From Saccopteryx bilineata (taxonomy: Eukaryota > Chordata > Mammalia > Chiroptera > Emballonuridae): a stretch of 64,000 nucleotides of DNA. Both the position numbers and the translations under genes were made by a program. The notes beneath the pieces were generated by a model. It made no database searches. It was not told the origin of the DNA and was given only the letters and a program-made list of their open reading frames with translations. Where the stretch lies: assembly GCF_036850765.1 (NCBI RefSeq), contig NC_089490.1, forward strand, positions 129,174,522-129,238,521, given 5' to 3'. Positions 10,632 through 22,093 of this stretch are shown here, in pieces. The stretch's first letter is position 1; every line of letters starts with the position of its first letter.

Positions 10632-12985
10632 CTGAGGGTGGTCTTGTTGATAGCACTAATTAGAATTAATAATGAGTAAAAAGTTAAAAAAAAGAAAAAG
10701 AAAAAAAAAAGAAAAAAAAAAAAGAAAAAAAAAAAGGTAAAACACCCCCCCAAAAAAAACAGTAATAATTTATTATTTCCCCCTTTTTTCTTTCTTCTCT
10801 TTCCCTCCTCTTCCCTCCTCAGGGAAATATCATGCCTATAATGGAGGGCCTGATTTGTGGTGAAGAGTTCAAGGGGCAAAAAAAGGGAGTAGGGACCTAC
10901 TAAATGCAAAAAAAAAAAGAAAAAAAAAAAAGGAAGAAAATCTTAGACAAGCATAAGATGATTTGCTTGTAAGTGATGGTCAACTAAGAGAAATAATGAG
11001 AGGGATAAGAGGGAACCAGAAAAAAGGAACAAAAAAGAATAATAAAGAAGAAAAAAAATAAAAATAATAAGTAAAAATCTGTTGCATTAAGTGGAGCGAA
11101 GATTAAATACAATGGAGACCTTGGGTTGGGAGGACCCAAAATGCCACAAAAATAAACAAACAAGAAAAAAAAATAAAAACAAAAGCAAAAAAGAGAAATA
11201 AAGCCAAAAAAAAGCCTTGAGTCCCAAATTAACTAATTTGTTCGTGATTGAGGATTATATGGGAGGAAAGTAAAATGAGAAAAGAAAAAACGAATAGAAA
11301 GGAAAAAATAAGAAAAAGAGAAAAACGAAGGAAGAAATAAAATAGGAAGAGAAAAAAACAAAATAAAGCAAGACAAAAAAAAAACAAAAAACAAAAGAGG
11401 AGAGAGTGAGAGTTAAGTGTTTTGGAGTATAACCTTAAAGAAGGGTGAGGATGAAGAAGAGAAATAAAATGCAACACTCATGGGTAGTGTAGTTCAAGAA
11501 AGGGGAAGCATAAGATGGGCAGAGAATAGAAGGACCAGTGTGGAGGAAATAAAGGCAATAAGACAGAAGAAACAAACAACAACAACAAAAAAATTAGTGG
11601 ATCAAGTTGTAAAGTCTGTGGATTTTTCTTGATTTTGAGAGGTTAACTTCTTCCTTTTTCTTTTCTCTCCCTCTTCCTGGTCGGTGACTCTGTACCCCAG
11701 GCTCTGCCCCTCTGTCACACTTAGGTAGGGATTGCAGTTGATGGGATTCTATGGCAATGTCATATAATTGGCTTTAGTCTTGCTGGTAGTCACAGCTTGT
11801 TGGCGTTTGCAGGGTCCAACGATGAGAGAGTTTGCTTTCCTGGATTCTCTCTCCTAGTCCCCCCTTTCTGAATTAGCAGCCTGGTGATCCAGCTATAAGG
11901 CTGCAACTGCTTCTGCCTGGGGAGTAAGAGGCTCAAAGAGCTGGGAAATCCCCACTCTATCCCCACTCAGTGCAAGGCTTTGGGAAAGGCTCTGACAGTC
12001 AGGGCCTCCAGTTTAATCAGGCGGGGGTGGGAGTCAATTGTTGTCAAGGTGACTGTTCAGCGCCTAACATTTAGTTGGACCTCTCAACCCAGGCTTTCCA
12101 TTCTTTGTAGCCTGTTTTTGCAGGGAAGAAGAGGCACTAGTCTCTGCTTGCGACTAGTGTAGTATAGATCTTATTATCTGCCAAGTCCTTCTTGTTAGCG
12201 TTTATCCCTGAATATGGAGGCTCTATCAATCAGAAGTTGCCCCCGCCCCTTTAGCGAGAGGCACTAAAAAATATCACGCCTCTTGTCTTGGATCGCTGAA
12301 CTGAGAGAGATCTTATCAATTAGAACCGAGGGTGCACAGATTTCATGGGTTAAGCTAATTTCAGTGATTGGGTCGCAGCTGTGCTTCCGAAGGTATTTTA
12401 GGCTGCCTGCGCGCGCCCCTCCCCCAACGCTTGATTGTTAGCTTGAATGGCTGGGTGAGGTGCCCCACTCACGGAGAGAATCTCCCAAGCCTCTCCCGCT
12501 CGCCCTGCCGCTGGCGGCTGGATCGCACCAGGCGCAGGATAATGGAGCACCTTGGTGTGCGGGCCAGTAGGGCGCTCTGGGCGCGTGGAATGCCCAGGGC
12601 ACGCGCGCGAATGGAGTGCTCCGGGCACCGGTGGCTGGCGACTCTCACTCACTGTGTGCGGGCCGCTGGGAACGTTAGCGGTGCCCAACTGGACCGGGCG
12701 CGCGCGCGGCGGCTCGCAGCAGTGGCTCGCGGCTCCCAAATGTGGGCTGACTCACCACAGGCGCACTTCCTCGCGGCTTGAATGAACGTCGCTGCGGTAG
12801 ATTCCTCCACACCCTCGTCTCTCAGATTCAAGTGATAACAGTCCTTTCGCTATCAGTTTGTGTGGAACTCCGGAATGCTCCGAGGATAAATTTTTCTGTT
12901 TCTAGTTGATAAATTTGTTGTGATTTAGGGGAGAGCTGTCGGACGCGCTGCTCACGGCGCCATTTCCGTGACGTCACTCCCTCTT
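10632..12985 (-). promoter_or_regulatory. L1 A 5' UTR and promoter
   Basis: The 2.35-kb 5' UTR has two parts. The distal 600 bp (12380-12985) is CpG-rich, with alternating CG runs near 12405 and 12700. The proximal part (10680-11620) is A/purine-rich on the plus strand. At the very 5' end the minus strand reads GTGACGTCAC, a palindromic CRE/ATF site (12970-12979 region), and then AAATGGCGCC, a YY1-type site. In human L1 a YY1 site at the same place directs the start of transcription. This is probably an RNA polymerase II internal promoter, silenced by CpG methylation in most tissues. Confidence 0.8.
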
Positions 12986-13000
12986 TCTTCCTTAATTTCT
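12986..13000. repeat. Target-site duplication of L1 A, right copy
   Basis: TCTTCCTTAATTTCT, identical to 5022-5036. Confidence 0.93.
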
Positions 13001-15364
13001 TATATCAATATTTTATAATTTTCTGAGTACAAGTCTTTAACCTCCTTGGTTAAATTTACTCCTAGGTACTTTATTTTTTTGGTTGTAATAGTGAAGGGGA
13101 TTGTTTCCTAAATTTCTCTTGCTTACAGTTCATTGTTTGTGTATAAAAATGCCTCTGATTTCTGTGCATTAATTTTATATCCTGCCACCTTGCTGAATTC
13201 CTTTATTAGGTCCAATAGTTTTTTGACTGACACTTTAGGGTTTTCTATATACAGTATCATATCATCTGCAAATAATGATAGTTTTACTTCTTCTTTTTCA
13301 ATTTAGATGCCTTTTATTTCTTCTTCTTGTCTGATTGCTGTAGCTAGGACTTCCAGGACTATGTTGAATAAGAGTGGTAAAAGGGGGCACCCCTGCCTTG
13401 TTTCTGATTTTAGGGGAATTGCTTTTAATTTTTGTCCATTAATTATAATGTTGGCTGTGGGTTTATCATAGATGGCCTTTATCATGTTGAGGTATGTTCT
13501 CTGTATTCTCACTTTGCTAAGAGTTTTAAACATAAATGAGTGCTAGATTTTATCAAATGCTTTTTCTGCATCTATTGAAATTATCATGTGGTTTTTCTCC
13601 TTCCTTTTGTTTATGTGGTGAATCACATTAATTGATTTATGAATGTTGTACCATCCTTGCCTCCCCAGAATAAATCCCACTTGATCATGATGTATGATTT
13701 TTTTCATGTATTGCTGCATCCAGTTTGCTAATATTTGTTGAGGATTTTAGCATCTAAATTCATCAGGGATATTGGCCTATAATTTTCTTTCTTTGTGTTG
13801 TCTTTGCCTGGTTTTGGAATCAGAATTATGCTTGCCTCATAAAAGGAACTTGGAAGTGTTCCTTCCTCCTGAATTTTTTGAAATAGCTTGAGAAGGATAG
13901 GAATTAGTTCTTCTTTGAATGTTTTGTAGAATTCACCAGTGAAGCCATCGGGCCCAGGAGTTTTGTTTTTTGGGAGCTTTTTGATAACTGTTTTGATCAC
14001 ATTTGTTGTAATCGGTCTGGTTAGGTTTTCTGATTCTTCCAGATTGATTTTTGGCAGATGATATGTTTCAAGGAATTTGTCCATTTCACCTAGGTTGTTT
14101 AATTTTTTGGCATACAGTTCTTCATACTATTTTCTTACAATATTTTGTATTTCTGTTATGTCAGTTGTTATTTCTCCACTCTCATTTCTAATTTTATTTA
14201 TTTGAATCCTCTCTCTTCTTTTCTTGGTGAGTCTAGTTAAAGGTTCATCGATCTTGTTTACCCTTTCAAAGAACCAGCTCTTGGTTTCATTGATCCTCTG
14301 TATTGTTTCTTTAGCTTCTATGTCATTTATTTCTACTCTGATCTTTATTATTTCCTTTCTTCTACTACCTCTGGGCCTTACTTGCTGTTCTTTTTCTAGT
14401 TCTTTTAGATGAAGGGTTAGGTTGTTTATTTGAGCTTTTTCAAGCTTCTTAAGGAATGCCTGTAGAGCTAAGAACTTTCCTCTCAGAACTGCTTTTGCTG
14501 TGTTCCATAAATTTTGAGTTGTTGTTTGCTCATTATCATTTGTTTCTAGAAATTTTTTTATTTCTTCTTTGATATCATTGTTAACCCATTTGTTATTTAA
14601 TAACATGCTATTTAATTTCCATATGTTTGAGTATTTTTCAGTTTTTCTGTTGTGGTTGATTTCTAGTTTCATGCTAATGTGATCAGAGAAAATGCTTGAT
14701 ATGATTTCAATCTTTTTAAATTTGTAGAGACTGCTTTTGTGTCCTAATATGTGGTCTATCTTAGAGAATGTACCACAAGCACTTGAAAAGAATATATATT
14801 CTGCTGCCTTAGGGTGACAGGTTCTAAAGATATCTATTAAATCAAGTTAATCTAGTGTGTCCTTTAAGTCTGCTGTTTCTTTGTTAATATTCTTTCTTGA
14901 GGATTTATCTAGTGATGTTAGTGGGGTATTGAAATCTCCTATTATTATAGTATTGTTGTTGATCTCGCCCTTTATATCCACCAAAGTCTGCTTTATATAT
15001 TTACGTACTCCTATATTAGGTGCATAGATATTTATAATGGTTATATCTTCCTGTTGGATTGCTCCCTTTATCATTATGTAGTGACCTTCTTTATCTCTTA
15101 CTATAGTCTTTGTTTTAAAGTCCATTTTGTCTGATATAAGTATTGATACCCCAGCTTTTTTTTCATTTCCATTTGCATAAAATATTTTTTTCCATCCTTT
15201 TACCTTCAGTCTATGTGCATCTTTTGTTTTGAGGTGTGTCTCTTGTAGACAGCTTATGTATGAATCCTGTTTTCTTATCCAAGCAGCTATCCTATGTCTT
15301 TGATTAAATCATTTAATCCATTTACATTTAAGGTTATTATTGATATGTAGTTGTTTGTTGCCAT
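13001..15364 (-). pseudogene. L1 B ORF2, endonuclease and RT remnant
   Basis: The start codon is at 15362-15364. Blocks at 14847-15125 (IYAPN, GDFNTPLTSLDKSS), 14127-14672, 13728-14084 ([27 protein letters not shown]) and 13303-13533 ([13 protein letters not shown]) match L1 endonuclease and reverse transcriptase in order. The frame is broken many times. The C-terminus continues at 3594-4963 across the L1 A insertion. Confidence 0.87.
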
Positions 15365-15365
15365 T

Positions 15366-16350
15366 TTATTCTTTGAAGCTGTATTCCTCTTTTGGTATAT
15401 TCTTTTCCCACTTTGATCTGTTTACAACAGGCCCCTTAATATTTTCTACAGCATTGGTTTGGTTGTAATGAATTCCTTGAGTTGTTTTTGTTGGGTTTTT
15501 TTTGTCTGGGAAGCTTTTTATTTCTCCTTCATTTGCAAATGATAGCCTTGCTGGATAAAGAAGTCTTGGTTGTAGGCTCTTGTTCTGCATTACTTTGAAT
15601 ATTTCTTGCCATTCTCTTCTGGCCTCAAGTGTTTCTGTTGAGAAGTGGGATGTCATCCTTATAGGGGCTCCTTTGTAGGTGACAGCCTTCTTTTCTCTAG
15701 CAACTTTTAATATTTTCTCTTTATCACTTAGCTTTGGTATTTTAATTATGATGTGTCTTGGTGTAGGTGTTTTTGGGTTTCTCTTTAATGGAGTTCTCTG
15801 TGCTTCCTGAACTTGTGAGACCCTTCCTTGCATCAATTTTAGGGAAATTTTCAGCTATGATTTGATTGAATAAAGTTTCTATCCCTTGTTCTTTCTCTTC
15901 TTCTCAGGAACCCCTATGATGCAGATGTTATTTCTCTTCATGTTGTCACAGAGCTCTCTCAGAGTTTCCTCAGACTTTTTGAGTCTCTTTTCTTTTTTCT
16001 GCTCTGCTTTTGTGCCTTTGTTCATCTTGTCCTCCAACTCACTGATTCGATCCTCAGCTTCATTCATCTTGCTTTTAATTCCTTCCATTGTGGTCTTCAT
16101 CTCTGATATTGTATTTGTCACCTCCAACTGATTCTTTTTTAATATTTCAATGTCCTTTTTTATACTTGCTATCTATTTATTTAGGTGTTCATAATGACCA
16201 TTCATTGCTGTTCTAAGATCCCTAAGCATCTTAACGATTATTATTCTAAACTCTGCATCTGGCAGTTTGGTTATTTTCATATCACTCAGTTCCTTTTCTG
16301 GGGATTTCTCTTGTGGTTTCATTTGGATTATACTTCTCTGTCTTCTCATT
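15366..16350 (-). pseudogene. L1 B ORF1 remnant
   Basis: Three blocks: the N-terminus within 16173-16350, a coiled coil at 15879-16127 (RISELEDKM, NNICIIGVPE) and the C-terminal domain at 15366-15836 (TPRHIIIKI, STETLEARREW). Its stop at 15366-15368 lies one base before the ORF2 ATG (15362-15364). This differs from the 325-bp spacer of L1 A. It is broken between blocks. Confidence 0.82.
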
Positions 16351-17261
16351 ATGTCTGTGTGTTTGGGTGTGTTGTTTGTAGGGCTGGTTGAGTCTAGGTT
16401 TGGTGTTGTGTGCCTCCAATTTTCAGTTGTGTTATTTCTAGGTCTTCTTGGGTTGGCATCAGCTGTTATTTGTAATCCACTTTCAGATTTGGGCTGCTTT
16501 GAAGTCTTGATTTGTTTGTTTTTTAACAGGTGGTAGTCTTGTTTACTGATCTCAGCAGGGGACTTATTTGAAACTGTATCCAGGAATGCGGTGGGTGTAA
16601 CCTGAGACTCTGAAGGCCTTATCTGCCAGTTACTCTCTCTGGGGGAGGGTGTTTTCTCTGCTTCAGTAGGGGGAGGTGTATCTTCAATCTCCATGGAGAC
16701 CTGAGTTACTGCTACTCCTTCCCACTTCTTGTTTTCAGCTGTGTCTTGTTGCGCTGATTGGAGCTGGAGAGATGTCTGGAGATGTATGATCCAGAAGCAC
16801 TTTAGCCTTGTGTTATGTGGAAGTATCAACCCCTCCCCCAGCTATGGCCACCTCCAGCACTGGATGAGTCAGCTTCTCAGGTTCTCTTGGCATTCCTCTG
16901 TCTCTCTCTCCCCCACTTTCCTTTTGGAAGATAAGCCAGCCATTTCAACACACCTCGTTCCCAGGTCCCCAGGCAAGTGGCTGTGAGCGATATTCACTAC
17001 TCTTTTCCTTGGAATGAGAGCCCTTCTGGGCTCTCAGCCTCACACCCCCTTTGTTCCTGTAAGCAGGGGAGACTCACTGCTCCTAGGCACTCCCTACCAG
17101 GCTCAGTGTGGCTTCTTCTTTGCTCCTTGGTTTTTGAGAGCTGGTCTTGTATTCCAGAGTTGGTTTTTCATGCTGAATGTTCCTAAATTAATTTGTAATC
17201 CAGTTTGGTGGTGTGAGCTGGGAGTCTGTGCATCTGCCTACTATGCTGCCATCTTCAGGTC

Positions 17262-18523
17262 TCTCTTCCCATTTTTAATTGGAGTATTCATTTTTTTGTT
17301 GTTGAGTTTTGTGAGTTCTTTGTATATTTGGATATAACCCTTTATCCGAGCTGTTGTTTGCAAATATCATCTCCCATTTAGTTGGCTGCCTATTAGTTTT
17401 GTTGTCAGTTTCTCTTGCTGTGAAGCTTTTTTGTTTGATATAGTCCTACTCATTTATTTTTGCCTTTACTTTCCTTCCCTTTTGCGTCAAATTCATAAAT
17501 TGTTCTCTACAGCCAAGGTCCATGAGCTTAGTGCCTATGGTGTCTTCTATGTAATTTATTGTTTCAGATCTTATATTTAGGTCTTTGATCCATTTTGAAT
17601 TAACTTTTATGTAGGGGGACAAACTGTAGTCAAGTTTTATTCTTTTGCATGTGGCTTTCCAATTTTCCAATCACCATTTATTAAAGAGGCTTTCTTTTTT
17701 CCATGGTGTGTTTTTGGCTTTTTTTGTCAAAGATGGTTGGTTCATATATATGTGGTTTTATTTCTGGGCTTTCAATTCTGTTCTATTGTCTGTATGTCTG
17801 TTTTTCTGCCAGTACCATGCTGTTTTGATTATTGAGGCTCTACAGGATAATTTGTAGTCAGGTAGTATGATACCACCAGGTTCTTTCTTTTTCCTCAGGA
17901 TTGCTTTTGTTATTTGGGGTTTTTTATGGTTTCATACAAAGCTGGTGATTTTTTGTTCTATTTTTTAAATGACATTTGGATTTTGATAGGGATTGCATTA
18001 AATTTGTATATTGCTTTGGGTAATATGGTCATTTTAACTATGTTGATTCTTCCAATCCATGAACATGGGATATTTTTTCATTTCATTGTGCCTTTTTCAA
18101 TTTCTTTCAATAATGTTCTATAGTTTTCAGTATATAAGGTCCTTAATATCCGTTGTTAAGTTTATTCCTAGGTATTTTAGTTTTTCGTTTTTGTTGAAAT
18201 TATAAAAGGAATTGTTTTCGTTTGGTTTGGTTTTTTTAGTTCATTTTCTAAAGTTTCATCATTGGCATATAGGAAAGCAAGAGACTTTTGTATATTGATT
18301 TTGCATCTTGCAACTTTACTCTATTTGTTTATTGTTCCTAATAGTTTTGGGGTGAAATATTAGGGAAATAGTTTTGGGGTGAAATCCAGTTTTCTATATA
18401 CTGGATCATGTCATCTGCAAAAAGTGATACCTTTACTTCTTTCCTGATATAGATGCCTTTATTTCTTTCTCTTGCCTGATTGCTCTGGTTAAAACTTCCA
18501 TAGAACTATGTTGAATAAGATCG
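17262..18523 (-). mobile_element. L1 element C, second part
   Basis: ORF2 C-terminal and thumb sequence resumes here (17446-17670 encodes [20 protein letters not shown]). It also has a short tandem duplication, AGTTTTGGGGTGAAAT, at about 18342 and 18368. It is interrupted at 18524 by the chimeric plus-strand element. Confidence 0.82.
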
Positions 18524-19494
18524 GAGAGAAGACAAGATGGCGCTGGAGTAAGCGGATGTACCAACATCCACCTCCCAGAACCAAAGTGGATCACAAAATA
18601 ATTTTAAGAACTATCATCTGGAAAAACCAACTTTGGACTAAACTAAGAGGACTCTTCAACCAAGGAACACTGAAGAAGCCACACTGAGATTGGCAGAGGA
18701 GAACAGAAGCTCCATCTCCACACATGCTGCAGATGGCTTTTCCAGTCTACCTGAATCATTACTAGCTAGAAGCAGCGGTCATTGGGACTTGGACATGAGC
18801 TGCAAAGTATAGAATTGTGACAACAGTTCCAGTGCCATGCGGACTTTTCCTGGATGTGGACTTTTCCTGGACTCCTGCTCCTTGGGACAGCTCCTAACAG
18901 ACTGAACTGGGGTTGGGTTGCATTTATCAGGGACTTGGCATGGTGTTGGGGCCAACTTGGACTTGGTGAACTTGTTAAGGACACTACTCTTTTATGGATT
19001 CTTGCTGTATTGGCCAAGACTTTGCTTAAAGGCTTTAATCACTGTAAAAAAAAATAGAAGACTGGATAAAGAAGATGTGGCATATATACACCATGGTATA
19101 CTATTCAGCCATAAGAAATGATGACGTCGGATCACTTACAACAAAATGGTGGGATCTTGATAACATTATATGGAGTGAAATAAGTAAATCAGAAAAAAAC
19201 AAGAACTGCAGGATTCCATACATTCGTGGGACATAAAAATAAGACTAAGAGACATGGACAAGAGTGTGGTGGTTATGAGGGGCAGGGGGAGGAAAGGAGG
19301 GAGAGGGGGAGGGGGAGGGGAGGGGCACAAAGAAAGCTAGATAGAAGGTGATGGAGGACAATCTGACTTTGGGTGATTGGTATGCAACATAATTGAATGA
19401 CGACAAGATAACCTGGACATGTTTTCTTTGAATATATGTACTCTGATTTATTGATGTCACCCCCTTAAAATTAATAAAATTTTTTTTAAAAAAA
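18524..19494 (+). mobile_element. Chimeric L1-ended retroelement
   Basis: About 970 bp inserted in L1 C between imperfect duplications GAATAAGATCG (18513-18523) and GAGTATAGATCG (19495-19506). The 5' module (18524-19050) starts with GACAAGATGGCGC, a YY1-type start as in L1 promoters, and I do not recognise the rest. From about 19051 (AATAGAAGACTGG) to the end it is the last 440 bp of an L1: ORF2 C-terminal codons, G-rich tract at 19280-19325, 3' UTR and AATAAA near the tail. Roughly 5 kb of L1 is absent. It could be a spliced or internally deleted L1, or a non-autonomous family using the L1 3' end. Confidence 0.75.
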
Positions 19495-20197
19495 GAGTAT
19501 AGATCGTGGGCAATCTAGTCTTGTTTTTGATTTTAGAGAAAAAGCTTTCATTTTTTTCACCATTTAGTGTGATACTAGCTGAAGGTTTATTACATATGAC
19601 CTTTATTATGTTGAGGTACTTTCCTTCTATTCTGATTTTATTGAGTGTTTTAAACATAAAGGGATGTTATATCTTGCTTCATGCTTTTTCTGCATCTACT
19701 GATAGGATCATATGATTTTTCTCTGTTTTGTTGATGTGGTGTATTATGTTGATTGATTTTTGTATGTTGAACCATCCTTGTGCTCCTGGAATGAATCCCA
19801 CTTAATCATGATGTATTATTTTTTTAATGTGTTGTATTAGATTTGCTAGTATTTTATTTAGGATTTTTGCTTCTGTATTCAATAGAGACTCTGGCCTATA
19901 GTTTTCTTTTTTGTATTGTCCTTGCCAGGTTTTGGTATCAGGGTTATGTTGCCTTCATAAAATGTGTTAGGGAGTATTCCTTCTTCTTCTATTTTTTGGA
20001 AGATTTTGAGAAGGATGGGTACCAACTTTTCTTTGAATATTTGGTAGAATTCACCAGTGTAGCCATCTGGTCCTGGACTTTTGGTTTTTGGCAGGTTTTT
20101 TATTGTTGTTTCTATTTCTTCCCTGCTTCTAAGTCTATTTAGGTTTGCCACTTCTTCATGACTCAATCAAGAAAGATTGTATAGTTCTAGAAAATTT
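19495..20197 (-). mobile_element. L1 element C, third part
   Basis: Reverse transcriptase region of ORF2. The minus-strand frame at 19879-20166 encodes [16 protein letters not shown] and [13 protein letters not shown]. It has decayed, with small deletions relative to L1 A. Confidence 0.82.
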
Positions 20198-20589
20198 TGT
20201 GTGTGTGTGTGTGTGACAGAGAGACAGAGAGAGGGACAGATAGGGACAGATAGACAGAAAGGGAGAGAAATTAGAAGCATCAATTCTTCATTGCAGCACC
20301 TTAGTTGTTCATTGTTTTGCTTTCTGATATATTCCTTGACTACGGGGCTACAGCAGAGTGAGTGACCCCTTGCTTAAGCCAGTGACCTTGGGCTCAAGCC
20401 AGCGACCTTGAGCTTCAAGCCAGCAACTTTTGGGCTCAGGCCAGCGACCATAGGGTCATATCTATGATTCCATGCTCAAGCCAGCAACCCCACACTCAAG
20501 CTGGCAAACCCACACTCAAGCCAGCAACCTCAGGGTTTCAAACCTGGGTTATTTTCATCTCTATCCACTGTGCCACTGCCTAGTCAGGT
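20198..20589 (-). mobile_element. Rhin-like SINE, long form, in L1 C
   Basis: Reverse-oriented SINE: the head (complement of GCCTGACC) is near 20589, followed by several 'caagccagcgacc' modules, and the tail has degenerated into a (TG)n run at 20201-20214. Flanking duplications TAGTTCTAGAAAATTT (20182-20197) and TAGTTCTAGGAATTTA (20590-20605) differ by a few bases, indicating an older insertion. Confidence 0.85.
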
Positions 20590-21090
20590 TAGTTCTAGGA
20601 ATTTATCCATTTCCTCTAGGTTGTTGAATTTGGTGGCATATAATCTCTCATAATATTCTACTATGCTCCTTTGTATATTCATGATGTCTATGGTAATTTC
20701 TCCTTTTTCATTTCAGATTTTGTTTATATGAGTCCTTCCTCTTTTTTCCTTACTGAGTCTTACCTATGGTTTGTCAATTTTATTGATCTTTTCAAAGAAC
20801 CAGCTCTTTGTTGTATTACATTTTTATAGTTATTTTTAAGTTCTCTATTTCATTTAATTCTGCTCTAATTATTACTATTTCCTTTTTTTTTCTGCTGACT
20901 TTGGGTTGCCTTTGTTCTTTTTTTTTTCTCCTAGTTTCTTAAGTTGTGATGTTAGGTTGCTTACTTGGGATCTCTCTTGTTTCTTGATATAAGATTGTAA
21001 TGATGTAAACTTCCCTCTTATTACTGCTTTCTCTGTATCCCTGAAATTTTGATATGTCGTGTTGTCATTTTCATTTGTCTGCATATATCT
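20590..21090 (-). mobile_element. L1 element C, fourth part
   Basis: Region between endonuclease and RT of ORF2. The frame at 20875-21084 encodes [19 protein letters not shown], parallel to [19 protein letters not shown] in L1 A. Confidence 0.82.
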
Positions 21091-21247
21091 GTTTTTTTAA
21101 AGACTTTATTTATTCGTTTTAGAGAGGAGAGAGAAGATGGCAAGAACAGCATCAATTCTCGTATGTGATTTGACCAGGCAAGCCCAGGGTTTCAAACCAG
21201 TGACCTCAGTGTTCCAGGTCGATGCTTTATCCACTGCGCCACCACAG
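21091..21247 (-). mobile_element. Rhin-like SINE, short form, in L1 C
   Basis: Short reverse-oriented SINE lacking the internal modules. It has the perfect 14-bp duplication GTCTGCATATATCT (21077-21090 and 21248-21261). Confidence 0.9.
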
Positions 21248-21275
21248 GTCTGCATATATCTTTTGATCTTTGCTT

Positions 21276-22040
21276 TTATTTCTTCTTTTTTAGAAGTATG
21301 TTATTTAATTTTTTTAGAATTATGCTGTTTAATTTCCATATTTTTGTGGGTTTCTTTACTTCTTTTTTGCAGTTGAATTCTAATTTCAAAGACTTAAGGT
21401 CAAAAAATATGCTTGGTATAATTTCAATCTTCCTGAATTTGTTGATGCTAGTTTTGTGACCCAATATATGGGCTATCCTTGAGAATGTCCCATATACACT
21501 GGAGGAGAATGTATAATCTGATGTTTTGGGATGAAATGTCCTATAAATGTCTATTATGTCCATTTGGTCCAGTGTGTCATTTAAGGTCAATATTTCTTCA
21601 TTGATTTTCTGTTTGGATGATCTATCTAAAGCCATCAATGGTGTGTTGGAATCTCTAAGTATGATTGTGTTTTTGCCTGCTTCTATTTTTAGATAAGTTA
21701 GTAGATGTGTTATATATTTTGGTGCTCCCTGGTTCAATGCATATATAATAAGAAGTGTTATGTCCTCTTGCTACAATGTCTGCTTTATCATTATGAAATG
21801 ACCATCTTTGTCCCTGGTTACATTTGTTGTCTTCTGGTCAACATTGTCAGATATGAGTATGGCTACATCTGGTTTTCTTTTGATATTATTTTCTTGGAGA
21901 ATTGTTTTCCAACCTTTCACTTTGAGTCTACTTTTGTCCTTGCAGCTTAGATATGTCTCTTGAAGGCAGCATATGGTTGGGTTTTGCTTTTTGACCCATT
22001 CTGCTACTCTGTGCCTCTTTATTGGTGAGTTTAGGACAGG
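21276..22040 (-). pseudogene. L1 C ORF2 endonuclease remnant
   Basis: The minus-strand block 21276-21737 ([17 protein letters not shown]) and the frame above 21771 (ICCLQETYLSCKDKS, EWVKKQNPTICC) match the L1 endonuclease. Its 5' end is disrupted by the inverted duplication, which replaces the start codon region. The reading frame is not intact. Confidence 0.82.
21760..21816. repeat. Inverted duplication in L1 C, arm 1
   Basis: A 57-bp segment of the endonuclease region whose reverse complement recurs at 22037-22093 with one mismatch. This arm is in its native L1 position. Confidence 0.9.
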
Positions 22041-22093
22041 GACAAAGATGGTCATTTCATAATGATAAAGCAGACATTGTAACAAGAGGACAT
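22037..22093. repeat. Inverted duplication in L1 C, arm 2
   Basis: Reverse-complement copy of 21760-21816, placed where other L1s have the ORF2 upstream boundary. The flanks 'gagttta' and 'ttacattta' continue the normal L1 text, so this arm is the inserted one. Confidence 0.9.

Larger units (their letters stand above)
5037..12985 (-). mobile_element. Young full-length L1 element A with 3' transduction
   Basis: Complete minus-strand L1: 5' UTR (10632-12985), ORF1 (9636-10631), 325-bp inter-ORF region, ORF2 (5486-9310), 3' UTR to about 5224, its own A-tail at 5212-5223, then an extra 160-bp segment and a second A-tail (5037-5051). The perfect 15-bp target-site duplication marks a recent insertion by target-primed reverse transcription. 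It lies inside L1 B. It is highly similar to L1 E at 57548-64000. ORF1 has one stop and ORF2 two frameshifts, so it is non-autonomous as read. Confidence 0.95.
13001..17261 (-). mobile_element. L1 element B, 5' part
   Basis: Contains the 5' UTR (about 16350-17261), ORF1 remnants (15366-16350) and the N-terminal two-thirds of ORF2 (13001-15364). The 5' end on the minus strand reads GACCTGAAGATGGCAGCA, a YY1-type start like other L1s, so B reached full length. Its 5' UTR is about 0.9 kb and unlike that of L1 A, so B belongs to another subfamily. It carries many more lesions than A and is older. Confidence 0.87.

Noticed and set aside
10680..11620. Long purine-rich tracts as a separate satellite or regulatory system
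   Set aside because: They are part of the L1 5' UTR and recur at the same place in L1 E (63000-63870).
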